Source of the DNA: Candidatus Omnitrophota bacterium
Lineage (GTDB): Bacteria; Hinthialibacterota; Hinthialibacteria; Hinthialibacterales; Hinthialibacteraceae
NCBI GenBank assembly: GCA_013177805.1
Contig: JABLXU010000044.1
Span: forward strand, 1-46,013
DNA length: 46,013 nucleotides
Direction of reading: 5' to 3'
Made by a program: the position numbers and the translations under genes
Part shown: positions 25,686-34,473 of the stretch, piece after piece
Numbering within the stretch: the stretch's first letter is position 1
Layout of the letters: each line of letters starts with the position of its first letter
Notes under the pieces: generated by a model
The model's database searches: none
The model's input: the letters and a program-made list of their open reading frames with translations, nothing else
What the model was told of the DNA's origin: nothing

Positions 25686-25735
25686 AGTAGCGGGTACGCT
25701 ACTGATAGGCGATAAAGAGTAGCGTTTGTGCTACC
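25686..25735. promoter_or_regulatory. Two phased palindromes, probable activator binding sites
   Basis: Site 1 (25686-25703) is AGTAGCG-GGTA-CGCTACT, a perfect 7-4-7 inverted repeat. Site 2 (25718-25735) is AGTAGCG-TTTG-TGCTACC, the same layout with two mismatches. The centres are 32 bp apart, about three helical turns, and lie about 122 and 154 bp upstream of the predicted sigma-54 start, the usual place for enhancer sites. Site 2 ends 4 bp from the stop of the activator gene. Confidence 0.75.
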
Positions 25736-25738
25736 TTT

Positions 25739-27121
25739 CTATGTCCGGCGGGTCCGGCCATCCCGGGGGGGCAAGGGGATTCCCAGTTTTTTCATGCGGC
25801 GGAACAGCGTGGTTTTGTGAATCCCCAGATCCCGGGCCGCCGCGAGCCGGTTATAATTGTTGCGCTCAAGCGCGGCCCGGATGGCCTGGGCGTCCAGGAT
25901 ATCATGAGCGGACCGCGTGTCCGCTCCCTGGCCTATGTTTCCCGCGTGGGCGGTCAATTCCTTGGGCAAATGGCGAATGCCGATATATCCCTCCTGGAGG
26001 AGAATGAACGCATGTTCGATGGCGTTTTCCAACTCCCGGATATTGCCCGGCCAATCATGGGCCATGAGCAATGACAAAGCTTCCGCGGTGACTCCCTGTA
26101 CGTTTTTTTGCTGCAACCGGTTGAAGCGGGTGATGAACTGATCCACCAGCAGGGGGATATCCTCTTTCCGCCTTCGTAAGGGGGGCAGTTCGATCCGCAC
26201 CACGTTCACGCGGTAGTAAAAATCTTCCCGGAAAACGCCTTCGCGCACCAATTCGGCGAGATCCCGGTGCGTGGCGGTAATCACCCGAACATCAGCGGTT
26301 TCCGAACGGACGGCCCCCAACGGCTCATAAGTCCGTTCTTGCAATACCCGAAGCAGCCGGACTTGGAGCGCGGGGCTGACTTCACCAATCTCATCGAGGA
26401 AGAGAGTGCCGCCCTTGGCCAGCGCGAAGCGGCCGGGCTTGTCTTTCGACGCTCCCGTAAAAGCGCCGGCCTTGTATCCGAATAATTCCGATTCCAACAA
26501 CGTATCCGGCAAAGCGCCACAGTTGACGGCGATGAAGGGACCTTTGTGCCGGGGGCTGAGCGAATGAATCGTCCGTGCCACCAATTCCTTGCCGGTCCCC
26601 GTTTCTCCCAGGATGAGCACCGTACTGGGGCTGGCGGCGATGGCGGGCAGAACTTCGAAAACCCGTTGCATCAAGGGGCTGCGGCTGGCCAGATCGCCGA
26701 TCCGGTACTTGCCTTCGAGTTCCTGCCGCAGCGCCTCGATTTCGGAGAGATCCCGGAACGTTTCCGCCCCGCCCAGCATACGGCCTTCCGCGTCCCGCAA
26801 CACAGCGGTGGAGATGCTGATGGGGATGCGGTTGCCTTCCGCGTTGATGATGTATCCGGATTGACCGATGACCGGTTTTCCTGTTTGCAAGGTCTGTTGG
26901 AGCGCGCAGGCGGCTCCACACATGCTGGAACGGAACACCTCCGCGCACCGCCGCCCGATGGCTTCTTCGCGCGGCACGCCGGTGATGATCTCTGCCGCCC
27001 GGTTAAACGAAGTGACGCGCCATTCCAGGTCGACGGAGAAGACCCCGTCCGAGATGCTTTCGAGGATGGCATCGGTTGGAGTCAGAATCGTGGAGGTCCG
27101 GTCTTTTTTGCGGCCGCCCAT
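25739..27121 (-). CDS. Sigma-54-dependent activator, PAS-AAA+-Fis
   Basis: The 460-residue protein has an N-terminal PAS domain (about 15-125), an AAA+ domain with GETGTGKE (172-179), the sigma-54 contact loop GAFTGA (219-224) and GGTLFLDE (Walker B), and a Fis-type helix-turn-helix (about 410-445, AAARDLGIHKTTLFRRMKKL). The PAS domain has Cys59, Cys68 and Cys72 in RRCAEVFRSSMCGAAC, a possible redox or metal sensor. It is the natural regulator of the operon next door, as in Desulfovibrio ORP clusters. The start is at the ATG at 27121 behind GGGGGA. Confidence 0.95.
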   Translation of the reverse strand: MGGRKKDRTSTILTPTDAILESISDGVFSVDLEWRVTSFNRAAEIITGVPREEAIGRRCAEVFRSSMCGAACALQQTLQTGKPVIGQSGYIINAEGNRIPISISTAVLRDAEGRMLGGAETFRDLSEIEALRQELEGKYRIGDLASRSPLMQRVFEVLPAIAASPSTVLILGETGTGKELVARTIHSLSPRHKGPFIAVNCGALPDTLLESELFGYKAGAFTGASKDKPGRFALAKGGTLFLDEIGEVSPALQVRLLRVLQERTYEPLGAVRSETADVRVITATHRDLAELVREGVFREDFYYRVNVVRIELPPLRRRKEDIPLLVDQFITRFNRLQQKNVQGVTAEALSLLMAHDWPGNIRELENAIEHAFILLQEGYIGIRHLPKELTAHAGNIGQGADTRSAHDILDAQAIRAALERNNYNRLAAARDLGIHKTTLFRRMKKLGIPLPPRDGRTRRT

Positions 27122-27168
27122 CTTGGGATTCCCCCGGCATGGTCATAATGCTGTTATCTTCTGTTCGT

Positions 27169-27174
27169 ATTATA
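27169..27174 (-). promoter_or_regulatory. -10 box of the activator gene
   Basis: On the - strand TATAAT lies about 48 nt before the ATG at 27121. No good -35 hexamer lies 17 bp upstream (an A-rich spacer and CGCGTT), so a weak or regulated housekeeping promoter is likely. Confidence 0.4.
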
Positions 27175-27290
27175 CTGGATCTTCGTTTTTTAACGCGTCT
27201 CCCGCGCCGGGAGGGGATCATCTTTCTGAATAGTTTGGGGGCATGGGTAATGAATCGGGGAAGGCCACTATTTACACAATTGTGGAGGAA

Positions 27291-27354
27291 GGATGCCTTT
27301 CGCCCTTTCCGGTCTTCCTGCACCCCACCCTTCTTTCCAAGGGCGAGGGAATCG
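27291..27354 (+). repeat. Dispersed repeat copy
   Basis: GGATGCCTTTCGCCCTTTCC is followed by a degenerate CACCCCACCCTTCTTTCCAA and GGGCGAGGGAAT, a diverged member of the family at 20461. It lies in the 365-bp spacer between the activator gene and a pseudopilin gene; apart from the activator promoter I see nothing else there. Confidence 0.55.
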
Positions 27355-27486
27355 TTTCAATCTTTTTATTCTTCTGAACCAATTGACTAGGTTTCTCTTC
27401 TTTTCGAGAGGGGCCTATGTTAGCTTTTCATTGGATTGACTGGCTTTACAGGACTCCCGGATGGAAATTGGAGGAGAGAGGCTTTC

Positions 27487-28077
27487 ATGACCCGATCTGT
27501 GGGATTTACTTTAATCGAACTGCTAATTGTGGTGGCGATCATTGGCATTCTGGCGGCCATCGCCGTTCCCAACTTCCTCAACGCCCAAATCCGGGCCAAG
27601 ATCTCGCGCTCGCTTTCTGACCAACGCACCATGGAACTGGCCATCCTGCAGTACATGGCGGATGTCAATGACAATCCCCCGCATTCGCACGAACCGAATC
27701 AAAACTATTGGCTGACTACCCCTGTGCCCTACCTTTCCGGATTTTTGTACGATCCTTTCCAGGACACGCCTGTGGCCACGGAACGGTTTTCTTCTGATCT
27801 CACCTACCATAAAAAGCAACACCATTGGGATCCGCTGGACAAGCGTTACTGGGGGGGATTGACGCGGGAGATGCTGGATCCGGCCAAGGATCCGGAATTC
27901 AAATTTTGGCTTCAATCGATCGGGATCATCTTCGGCATGGGGCCGTCGATGAAATACACGGGCGCGGCGGGCACGGGATTTACGTTTGGTGTGGCGTTTG
28001 TCCCCTTCGAGGCCTCCAATGGCCTCATCAGCCTGGGGATCATCCGGCGTTACGTCCCCGGCGTGCCGAAATTGTAA
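27487..28077 (+). CDS. Pseudopilin with GFTLIELLIVV leader
   Basis: The 196-residue protein has a 6-residue leader (MTRSVG), then FTLIELLIVVAIIGILAAIA and VPNFLNAQIRAKISRS. The globular part has TTPVPYLSGFLYDPF and ends FEASNGLISLGIIRRYVPG. Prepilin peptidase would cut after the Gly. GGAGGAGAG lies before the ATG. It faces the opposite way to the next pseudopilin gene, with only 7 bp between the two stops. Confidence 0.92.
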   Translation: MTRSVGFTLIELLIVVAIIGILAAIAVPNFLNAQIRAKISRSLSDQRTMELAILQYMADVNDNPPHSHEPNQNYWLTTPVPYLSGFLYDPFQDTPVATERFSSDLTYHKKQHHWDPLDKRYWGGLTREMLDPAKDPEFKFWLQSIGIIFGMGPSMKYTGAAGTGFTFGVAFVPFEASNGLISLGIIRRYVPGVPKL

Positions 28078-28084
28078 ACTCCCC

Positions 28085-28684
28085 TCACCCGATCCGCCAA
28101 ATGCCGCCCTTGCTGGTCAAGCCGTTGCTGGGATCGTAGGGCATCAGCCAGCAGGCCGTCAGTTCTGCCCGCCAGCCGTACTCCACCGAGGGGCCGATGG
28201 AATAGATATGCCAATGCGCGGCGCGGAAGCGGTTTTCGAACGGCAGGCCCGGCTCCCACGAGTTCACGCCCTCGTTGTATTTGCGGTTCAAAAAGAACAT
28301 CGCCTTCATGTCCATTTCGGCGTTGTCGATCGGGGTCCACCCCACCCAGCCCATCTTGCTGTTGAAGGCGTCCCAGGGGATGGAGGACATGTACGCCACC
28401 GGGGTGGTCAAATGTTTGCCGGCGGAGGGTTGATTGGCCCATTTCAAGGAAAAATGCGTGTAGACGCCAGAGCGCCCGTCCGGCGGATATTCATTGGTAT
28501 CCAACCGGTAGGATTCGAGCGCCGTGCCGATGCTGCGCGCGTCGGCTTCGCAGCGGGCGATCTTGGCGCGGATCTGCGCGTTGAGAAAATTGGGCACCGC
28601 GATCGCCGCCAAAATCCCGATGATGGCCACCACGATCAAGAGCTCGATTAAGGTAAATCCATTATCCCGCGTGGCTTTGGTCAT
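28085..28684 (-). CDS. Pseudopilin, second of a converging pair
   Basis: The 199-residue protein has an 9-residue leader ending in Gly, then FTLIELLIVVAIIGILAAIA and VPNFLNAQIRAKIARC. It contains TTPVAYMSSIPWDAF and ends PYDPSNGLTSKGGIWRIG. The open frame runs to 28774, but the ATG at 28684 has GAGAGG 8 nt upstream and gives the normal short leader. It shares its helix and C-terminal signature with the proteins at 17280 and 27487. Confidence 0.92.
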   Translation of the reverse strand: MTKATRDNGFTLIELLIVVAIIGILAAIAVPNFLNAQIRAKIARCEADARSIGTALESYRLDTNEYPPDGRSGVYTHFSLKWANQPSAGKHLTTPVAYMSSIPWDAFNSKMGWVGWTPIDNAEMDMKAMFFLNRKYNEGVNSWEPGLPFENRFRAAHWHIYSIGPSVEYGWRAELTACWLMPYDPSNGLTSKGGIWRIG

Positions 28685-28814
28685 TCCGAAACCTCTCTGC
28701 GATTCCCAACCATAAAACGTCTCGTATGGACGATGAATTACACCCTCGGCGGAAAATTCGATTGATTTTATCACATCCGCGTGCCTTTCGGCAATCTGTG
28801 TATACTTTATGGCT

Positions 28815-29536
28815 CCCAGGGCGTTGCCCTGGGTTCGCTTCTTCCGTGACGTTGGCGCTGAAACTCGAAGATCCGGGCGGACACCCAGGTCCGCCCCTAC
28901 AAAAATTCCCTCACCCTGCCCCTCTCCCGGGGGGAGAGGGAATAATTACTTTCGTTTTTTCTTTCCCAGGGCGTTGCCCTGGGTTCGCTTCTTCCGTGCC
29001 GTTGGCGCTGGAACTCGAAGATCCGGGCGGAGACCCAGGTCCGCCCCTACAAAAATTCCCTCACCTGGCCCCTCGCCCGGGGGGAGAGGGAATAATTACT
29101 TTCGTTTTATCTTTCCCAGGGCGTTGTCCTGGGTTCGCTTCTTCCGTGACGTTGGCGCTGGAACTCGAAGATCCGGGCGGAGACCCAGGTCCGCCCCTAC
29201 AAAAATTCCCTCACCCTGCCCCTCTCCCGGGGGGAGAGGGAATAATTACTTTCGTTTTTTCTTTCCCAGGGCGTTGCCCTGGGTTCGCTTCTTCCGTGAC
29301 GTTGGCGCTGAAACTCGAAGATCCGGGCGGACACCCAGGTCCGCCCCTACAAAAATTCCCTCACCCTGCCCCTCTCCCGGGGGGAGAGGGAATAATTACT
29401 TTCGTTTTTTCTTTCCCAGAGCGTTGCCCTGGGTTCGCTTCTTCCGTGCCGTTGGCGCTGAAACTCGAAGATCCGGGCGGACACCCAGGTCCGCCCCTAC
29501 AAAAATTCCCTCACCTGCCCTTCTCCCGGGGGGGAT
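28815..29536. repeat. 150-bp x 5 tandem array of a composite palindromic unit
   Basis: Units start at 28815, 28965, 29115, 29265 and 29415, exactly 150 bp apart and nearly identical. Each unit has three inverted repeats in a row: CCCAGGGCGTTGCCCTGGG, GGGCGGACACCCAGGTCCGCCC, and a CCCTCACC...CTCTCCCGGGGGGAGAGGG element, joined by AATAATTACTTTCG. Since 150 is divisible by 3, long ORFs of 270 and 290 codons run through it; these are artefacts. It lies downstream of the GH20 gene. Confidence 0.92.
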
Positions 29537-29605
29537 AGTTACAAAAAAGGAAAGCCTCACCTTCACAATATGCGCTATGGAATACGATATAAGGTTGCTT
29601 TATCG

Positions 29606-29640
29606 CTCCCTCTCCTTTCGGGAGAGGGCCGGGGTGAGGG
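29606..29640 (-). repeat. Dispersed repeat copy, reverse orientation
   Basis: CTCCCTCTCCTTTCGGGAGA and GGGCCGGGGTGAGGG are the reverse complement of the CCCTCACCC...GGGAGAGGG element. A further fragment, CCTCACCCCTCTCGCTAAAGGG, follows at about 29685. Confidence 0.6.
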
Positions 29641-29701
29641 AAAATCCAACTTCACACAACTTCCCTTCCATTTTACGCTAATACCTCACCCCTCTCGCTA
29701 A

Positions 29702-29764
29702 AGGGCATGCGGCCGCATGCCCTAATTTTCCCTTTCACCGCGTCCCCGGCATCCCGGCGGTGAA
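29702..29764. repeat. 22-bp perfect palindrome and 8-bp hairpin after GH20
   Basis: AGGGCATGCGG / CCGCATGCCCT at 29702-29723 is a perfect palindrome without loop. At 29734-29764 TTCACCGC pairs with GCGGTGAA around a 15-nt GC-rich loop, just past the GH20 stop codon. The hairpin may protect or end the GH20 transcript, although no U-run follows on the - strand. Confidence 0.55.
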
Positions 29765-29773
29765 TCCTGACGC

Positions 29774-31363
29774 TCAATTTCCCTCCCGGTAATAGTTCAC
29801 GCCCATTTTCTCCAACCGGCCATAATGCGCCTTCAGCCGTTGCTGAAAATCCTCCCAGTTCCGGCGGTCCGGGGGCGACCAGAGCACCTCCGTGAAGGCG
29901 CAGATCCGGGGGAACAGTTGCGTATCGATCTTCTCCTGCGGGGCGTGTTCCGACCACATCGTGCATTCCGCTCCCCAGACGCGCTTCGCCTCTCCGGCGG
30001 ACAGTTCCGGCGGCGTGGGCTGGAATTGATAGACCTTCTCCAACGAGGTCACCATCATCCAATCCGGCTTGGCTTGGGCTTGTTGCCCGTTCTGGGGATA
30101 ATCGAAATACACGAAGTCGTTGGGCGACGAAATGACGTCATGACCCAGTTGCGCGGCGCGCACGGCCCCGGCCATGCCCCGCCACGATTGCACCACGGCC
30201 GTTTTCGGCAGGCCGCCCACATCCAGAATCTCGTCCCACCCGATCAGGCGCCGGTCCTTGCTCGAGAGAAAGCGGGCCACGCGCTCGATGAGGTAGCCCT
30301 GCAGTTCATCCTCGCTTTTGAATCCCTTTTCCTTCATCCGCTGCTGGCAATGCGGGCATTCCTTCCAGCGGTCGCGGGGCGCTTCGTCGCCGCCGATGTG
30401 GATGAATGGGGAAGGGAAGATTTCCGTGATCTCGTCCAGAACGCCTTCCAGGAATTCGAAGGTACTTTCTTTTCCCGGGCAAAACACGTCAGGGAAAATG
30501 CCCCATTCCGTCTGCACGGGGACCGCCTCGCTCCGGCACAACAAGTCCGGATAGCTGGCAGCCGCGGCGGTGGCATGGCCGGGCATCTCGAATTCGGGGA
30601 CCACGGTGATGAACCGCTTCCGGGCATAGTCTACGATCTCCTTCAATTCCGCCTGGGTATAAAATCCGCCGTAGCGTTGGCTCCCTTCATTCCGCCACGC
30701 GCCGATTTCGGTGAGTTTTGGGTATTTCTTGATCTCGATGCGCCAGCCCTGGTCATCCGTCAAATGCAGATGCAAGCGGTTCAACTTGTGATAGGCCATC
30801 AGGTCGATGTACCGCTCGATGAAGTCCTTCTCCAGAAAATGCCGCGCGCTATCCAGCAGCAAGCCCCGCCAGGGATACAGCGGCGCGTCCTCGATGGTCA
30901 CGCGGGGAATGGCTCCCTTTTCCGTTTCCGCTCCCGCCGCCAGCTGCCGGAGCGTCTGGATGCCGTAAAACAGGCCCGCGGTCTTGTGCGCGAGAATTTC
31001 GATCCCCCCCTCCGCGACGGTGAGCCGGTACCCCTCGTCTCCCAGACCGGTTTTCGCGGGATCGAGTTTCAAGACGATCGCGTCTTGAACCGCCCCGCCA
31101 GACCACTCCCGGATGGCTGGTTCGATTCCCAGCTCCCGCCGCAGGGCATCCGCCAGGTATGCGCTCAGGTCAATGGGGGAAACGGCGATTGGATCTTGAT
31201 AAATCGCGGTCGTGGGTTTGATTTGAAATACACCGTCCTTCAGTTCCATTCGCGCGGGGATGGGAATCAACGCCATATCCGTTTTCTCCGTATATCCAAT
31301 TTCACAGATTTGAGTAATTACCGCCGCGCACAGGATAATGAGGTTTGCTTTGGGAATCCACAT
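29774..31363 (-). CDS. Beta-N-acetylhexosaminidase, GH20
   Basis: The 529-residue protein has a hydrophobic N-terminus (ANLIILCAAVITQIC) that may export or anchor it, an N-terminal GH20b domain (about 35-160), then the TIM barrel with RLHLHLTDDQGWRIEIKKYP and the catalytic pair Asp326-Glu327 in HIGGDEAPRDRW. GH20 enzymes release terminal GlcNAc or GalNAc by substrate-assisted catalysis. The frame is open to 31450; the ATG at 31363 has GGAGCGG 8 nt upstream and starts the signal-like segment. It probably acts outside the cytoplasm on host or environmental glycans. Confidence 0.93.
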   Translation of the reverse strand: MWIPKANLIILCAAVITQICEIGYTEKTDMALIPIPARMELKDGVFQIKPTTAIYQDPIAVSPIDLSAYLADALRRELGIEPAIREWSGGAVQDAIVLKLDPAKTGLGDEGYRLTVAEGGIEILAHKTAGLFYGIQTLRQLAAGAETEKGAIPRVTIEDAPLYPWRGLLLDSARHFLEKDFIERYIDLMAYHKLNRLHLHLTDDQGWRIEIKKYPKLTEIGAWRNEGSQRYGGFYTQAELKEIVDYARKRFITVVPEFEMPGHATAAAASYPDLLCRSEAVPVQTEWGIFPDVFCPGKESTFEFLEGVLDEITEIFPSPFIHIGGDEAPRDRWKECPHCQQRMKEKGFKSEDELQGYLIERVARFLSSKDRRLIGWDEILDVGGLPKTAVVQSWRGMAGAVRAAQLGHDVISSPNDFVYFDYPQNGQQAQAKPDWMMVTSLEKVYQFQPTPPELSAGEAKRVWGAECTMWSEHAPQEKIDTQLFPRICAFTEVLWSPPDRRNWEDFQQRLKAHYGRLEKMGVNYYREGN

Positions 31364-31770
31364 GATCCGCTCCGCTTTCGGCTGATAGGCCGTTTGTCCG
31401 TGTTTTACACAATCATCCACAAAGATCAAACCATCCGGACTATACCACAACCGGCCGGTGATCGGCTATTTTCCTGGGGGGATTTTGTCTGGGGAAGTTT
31501 TTCCGCCGAGTAGCAGGATGGGTTGAGCGCAACGAAATCCACCCTAACGGGGGAACAATGCGGCAGCATAACGCCTTAGTGATCCCATTCCATCTCTCCT
31601 CTGTCTCCCTGTGGGAGAAGAAAACATCTAACGCTCTCCTTCGTAGTCAAACAATGAATAAAACAGTATAAAATTTAGCACTTAAGCATATAGGTACCCC
31701 GATGAACTTGATTGAAACTCCGCGTCCTCCGGGCCGTGGCGGGGAAACCGGCGTTCCTAACCTATGTGTC
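31364..31770. other. 407-bp spacer with repeat-like sequence
   Basis: This spacer holds the presumed promoter of the GH20 gene, a weak inverted GGATGGGTT...AATCCACCC element at about 31517-31543, and a degenerate CTCTCCTCTGTCTCCCTGTG fragment near 31593. I see no gene in it; a 75-codon ORF over 31702-31929 overlaps the next gene antisense and is not credible. Confidence 0.5.
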
Positions 31771-34446
31771 CTAGATGCGGCCGAATTCGCGGATCGAGGA
31801 TTCCGATCCGTTCTTGATGAGCAGATGAAAAACCTGCACTTGGCCCGCGTTCAGGCTGCACTCCACTCCGTTATCCCAGGTCCCCGATTGGTGGTTGACG
31901 GCATCCTCCCAATCGGTCTTGACGGCTAGCGGCCCCTCGCCCGTCAACTTGCAGGTATTCGATCGCGCCGATGAATTCAACACGGTGATGTACCAATTTC
32001 CCTCGCTGTCCGGGCCGAAACGCTCCACCCAGACATCCGGCTCCGAGGAGCGGACATAGGTGACCGGCTCCCACCCGGCTTCGGCCACTTTCTTGATGAC
32101 CGGCTGGTATTTCTTGAAGAGTTCCCGGTCCCGGTTGTACAACGCGGGATTCCGCCAATAGGGATCGTCCGCGGCGTTGTGGCTGAACATGCTGGGGAAC
32201 ATGCCGTAGAACAGGCAACGCTGGAAATATTGTTCCACCCGCTCGGGCGTCAGATTCTCGAAGCGCGTGTTCATCAGGAACAAATACGGCTTTTGGGCGC
32301 AGAGCACGCGGCGGTAGTTCATGATTTCATCGCTGTCCGGGACAAACTGGTTGTTCTGGATCCAGTTGGACTCGGTGCCCATCACATCCAGCCAGGGGCA
32401 GAGGAACGAATAGCGGTGGGGCACGCTGTTGGCGAACATCAACTTGCCCAGGCGGTGGACCTCGCCGCTGAGGAAGCGCGTGAATTCATAAAACGAAAAC
32501 GCCTTGTAGATCACCGGCCGGCGGGTGTCGAGGGTGAAGGTCAAGGGAACCGAGACATATGTGAAATGCTCCTCGCGGAAATTCAAATCGGCGGTGACAT
32601 AACCCTCCAGCGAATCAAGATACTCGCCGTCCTGTTCATACCGGGCGGCGGGGCCATAGAGCCGCTCGGCGATTTGCGCGTTCCACATTTCTGAGGCGTT
32701 GGTGATTTCCCCCGGCAGATAGGGACTGGGATTGAGGCTGAACACCGCGCCGTTTGCCCAGGGTTCGTTGCGGAACTGCATTTGGAACCGGCCTTCGGAA
32801 TCGTGGGATCCCGACGCCAGCAACGAACGCGCCCGTGTCCGCCGGGACGAGCTGTCCTCCGATTCGGCGTATTGCTGCACCATCTCCATGGCGGCTTCGT
32901 AAGTCCGGGGCGTCTCCTCGGGCATGGACATCCACCAGGTGGAGGGTTCCGAGTACCGGAAACTCAAAATGTTGTTCTGGTCATCAAACTGGACGTTGTT
33001 GGTGCCCTCGTGATACTTGAAGCCGAAATCCTGCCAGCCTTGCACTGTGCTGACATCGGTGAACGGCATCCAGATGCCCTGGTCTTTACTGCGGACTTCG
33101 AAAAAGGAAGGAAAGATCCGGTAATATTTCTCCGCCGCGGCGCGGAATCCCCAGGCGGGGCCGGTTTGGTACAAGACAAACGCGAAGGGGGCCTGGGAGG
33201 GGAACCGTTCCGTGGCGGGATGCAGGCTGAAATCGTAAGCGATGTATAGCATTTTCAATCCCGCGCTGTATCCCAGCCGCCATTGAGCTGGGGATCCCAT
33301 ATCGATGCCCAGGGCGAGGCCGGCGGTGTCCGAGGTCACGCAGGCGAAGGGATAGCGGGACATTTTGCCATTGGTCCCCGTGCCGATGGTGACGGGATTG
33401 CTGTATTCTTCGGGATCTTCGATGGCCCGCGACGCGCGGGGATGGTCCCACCAGCGCCACCCGGCGGCCTCGAGCGGCACCGCGTAGAGCAGCGAAACCG
33501 CACGGGGCTTTCCGGTGAGATCCTTCAGTTTCCCCGAAAAATAAATCGCGCGCGGACGGGCTTCGGCGGTGAATTGCATTTCCAGGCCCAGTGGCTCTGA
33601 ATGACCGTCAATCAACGCGTAGTAATCCGAGCCGGCCGCCACGTCCCGCGCCAGAAATCCAGACGGTGAGCCGGAAAGTGGGACGGGGTTTTCTCCCAAG
33701 CGAACCGCCGCGATTCGTCCATCCCGGGGATGGAGTGACACGGCCAAACCGTCTTCTGTCTTACTCTCCATGGTCTCCCCGGGCATGGAAACGGGTGGTT
33801 GGACATATGCCGCGAGTGTGTCCAGCAGTTGAAGCCCTTCGGGTGTTTCCCACACCCGGACCGCGAGATCATCGAACCAGACGCGGCCCTTTTGATTCCG
33901 GAACAGGGCATAGCAGGAAAGTTGCCGGATGGGCTTTTCGGGGATCACCACCACTTGCTTGTATTCCCAATCATGCGTGCCCACGCTGAAGGGAACGTTT
34001 TGGCCCCACAGCGGTGTACCGTCCTGGTAGATGAGATCGACGTAGAGCGAATAATCGCTGTTGGGCGCGCCTTCGACGTCCTCCGCCCGGCTCCATCCGC
34101 TGAAATGGACGGCTTCCGGGCGTTTTTGATTCAAACTGATGGACCATTGGAGGCCGTACGCGCCCGTGCCGGCGGGATTTTCGCAGCAGGCCGCGGTGGA
34201 TTGATTCCGTCCTTCACCCGGCCGGATTTGATATCCCTGCCCGTACGCGCTCACGCTCACGAACCGCGCGCCCGAGACCCGCTCCAGGTCCCCGTTTTGG
34301 TTGACCAGCCGCATCGGTGCCTCTTCCGAATACGAAAACACCTTGATAGCGGGGGCTTCTTGCGCCGGCGTTTGAAGAGGAAGCGACGAAAACACGCAAG
34401 CCACGATGAATACCGCAAAAATGAAGTTGATTCGAATCCGTATCAT
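31771..34446 (-). CDS. Large secreted protein, glycoside-hydrolase-like
   Basis: The 891-residue protein has a signal peptide (INFIFAVFIVACVFSS...PAQ). Residues about 35-210 look like a carbohydrate-binding-type beta-sandwich (VHFSGWSRAEDVEGAPNSDY, GRVWFDDLAVRV). A large middle region has aromatic-rich stretches (GWRWWDHPRASRAIEDPEEY) and the last part FGPDSEGNWYITVLNSS is like the C-terminal beta domain of many glycosidases. No family can be named with confidence. It lies between a GH20 and another TIM-barrel hydrolase, so a role in glycan breakdown is likely. Confidence 0.7.
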   Translation of the reverse strand: MIRIRINFIFAVFIVACVFSSLPLQTPAQEAPAIKVFSYSEEAPMRLVNQNGDLERVSGARFVSVSAYGQGYQIRPGEGRNQSTAACCENPAGTGAYGLQWSISLNQKRPEAVHFSGWSRAEDVEGAPNSDYSLYVDLIYQDGTPLWGQNVPFSVGTHDWEYKQVVVIPEKPIRQLSCYALFRNQKGRVWFDDLAVRVWETPEGLQLLDTLAAYVQPPVSMPGETMESKTEDGLAVSLHPRDGRIAAVRLGENPVPLSGSPSGFLARDVAAGSDYYALIDGHSEPLGLEMQFTAEARPRAIYFSGKLKDLTGKPRAVSLLYAVPLEAAGWRWWDHPRASRAIEDPEEYSNPVTIGTGTNGKMSRYPFACVTSDTAGLALGIDMGSPAQWRLGYSAGLKMLYIAYDFSLHPATERFPSQAPFAFVLYQTGPAWGFRAAAEKYYRIFPSFFEVRSKDQGIWMPFTDVSTVQGWQDFGFKYHEGTNNVQFDDQNNILSFRYSEPSTWWMSMPEETPRTYEAAMEMVQQYAESEDSSSRRTRARSLLASGSHDSEGRFQMQFRNEPWANGAVFSLNPSPYLPGEITNASEMWNAQIAERLYGPAARYEQDGEYLDSLEGYVTADLNFREEHFTYVSVPLTFTLDTRRPVIYKAFSFYEFTRFLSGEVHRLGKLMFANSVPHRYSFLCPWLDVMGTESNWIQNNQFVPDSDEIMNYRRVLCAQKPYLFLMNTRFENLTPERVEQYFQRCLFYGMFPSMFSHNAADDPYWRNPALYNRDRELFKKYQPVIKKVAEAGWEPVTYVRSSEPDVWVERFGPDSEGNWYITVLNSSARSNTCKLTGEGPLAVKTDWEDAVNHQSGTWDNGVECSLNAGQVQVFHLLIKNGSESSIREFGRI

Positions 34447-34473
34447 GGTTATGTGCCCGTTTTTCCTATAATG

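Noticed and set aside
28815..29536. CRISPR array
   Set aside because: The whole 150-bp unit is repeated; there are no unique spacers and no cas genes.
28726..29681. Two long repetitive ORFs (270 and 290 codons) on the + strand
   Set aside because: They arise because the 150-bp tandem unit is a multiple of three; no ribosome binding site and the protein is just the translated repeat.
29825..31513. A 562-codon ORF on the + strand
   Set aside because: It is antisense to the GH20 gene, which has clear catalytic motifs.
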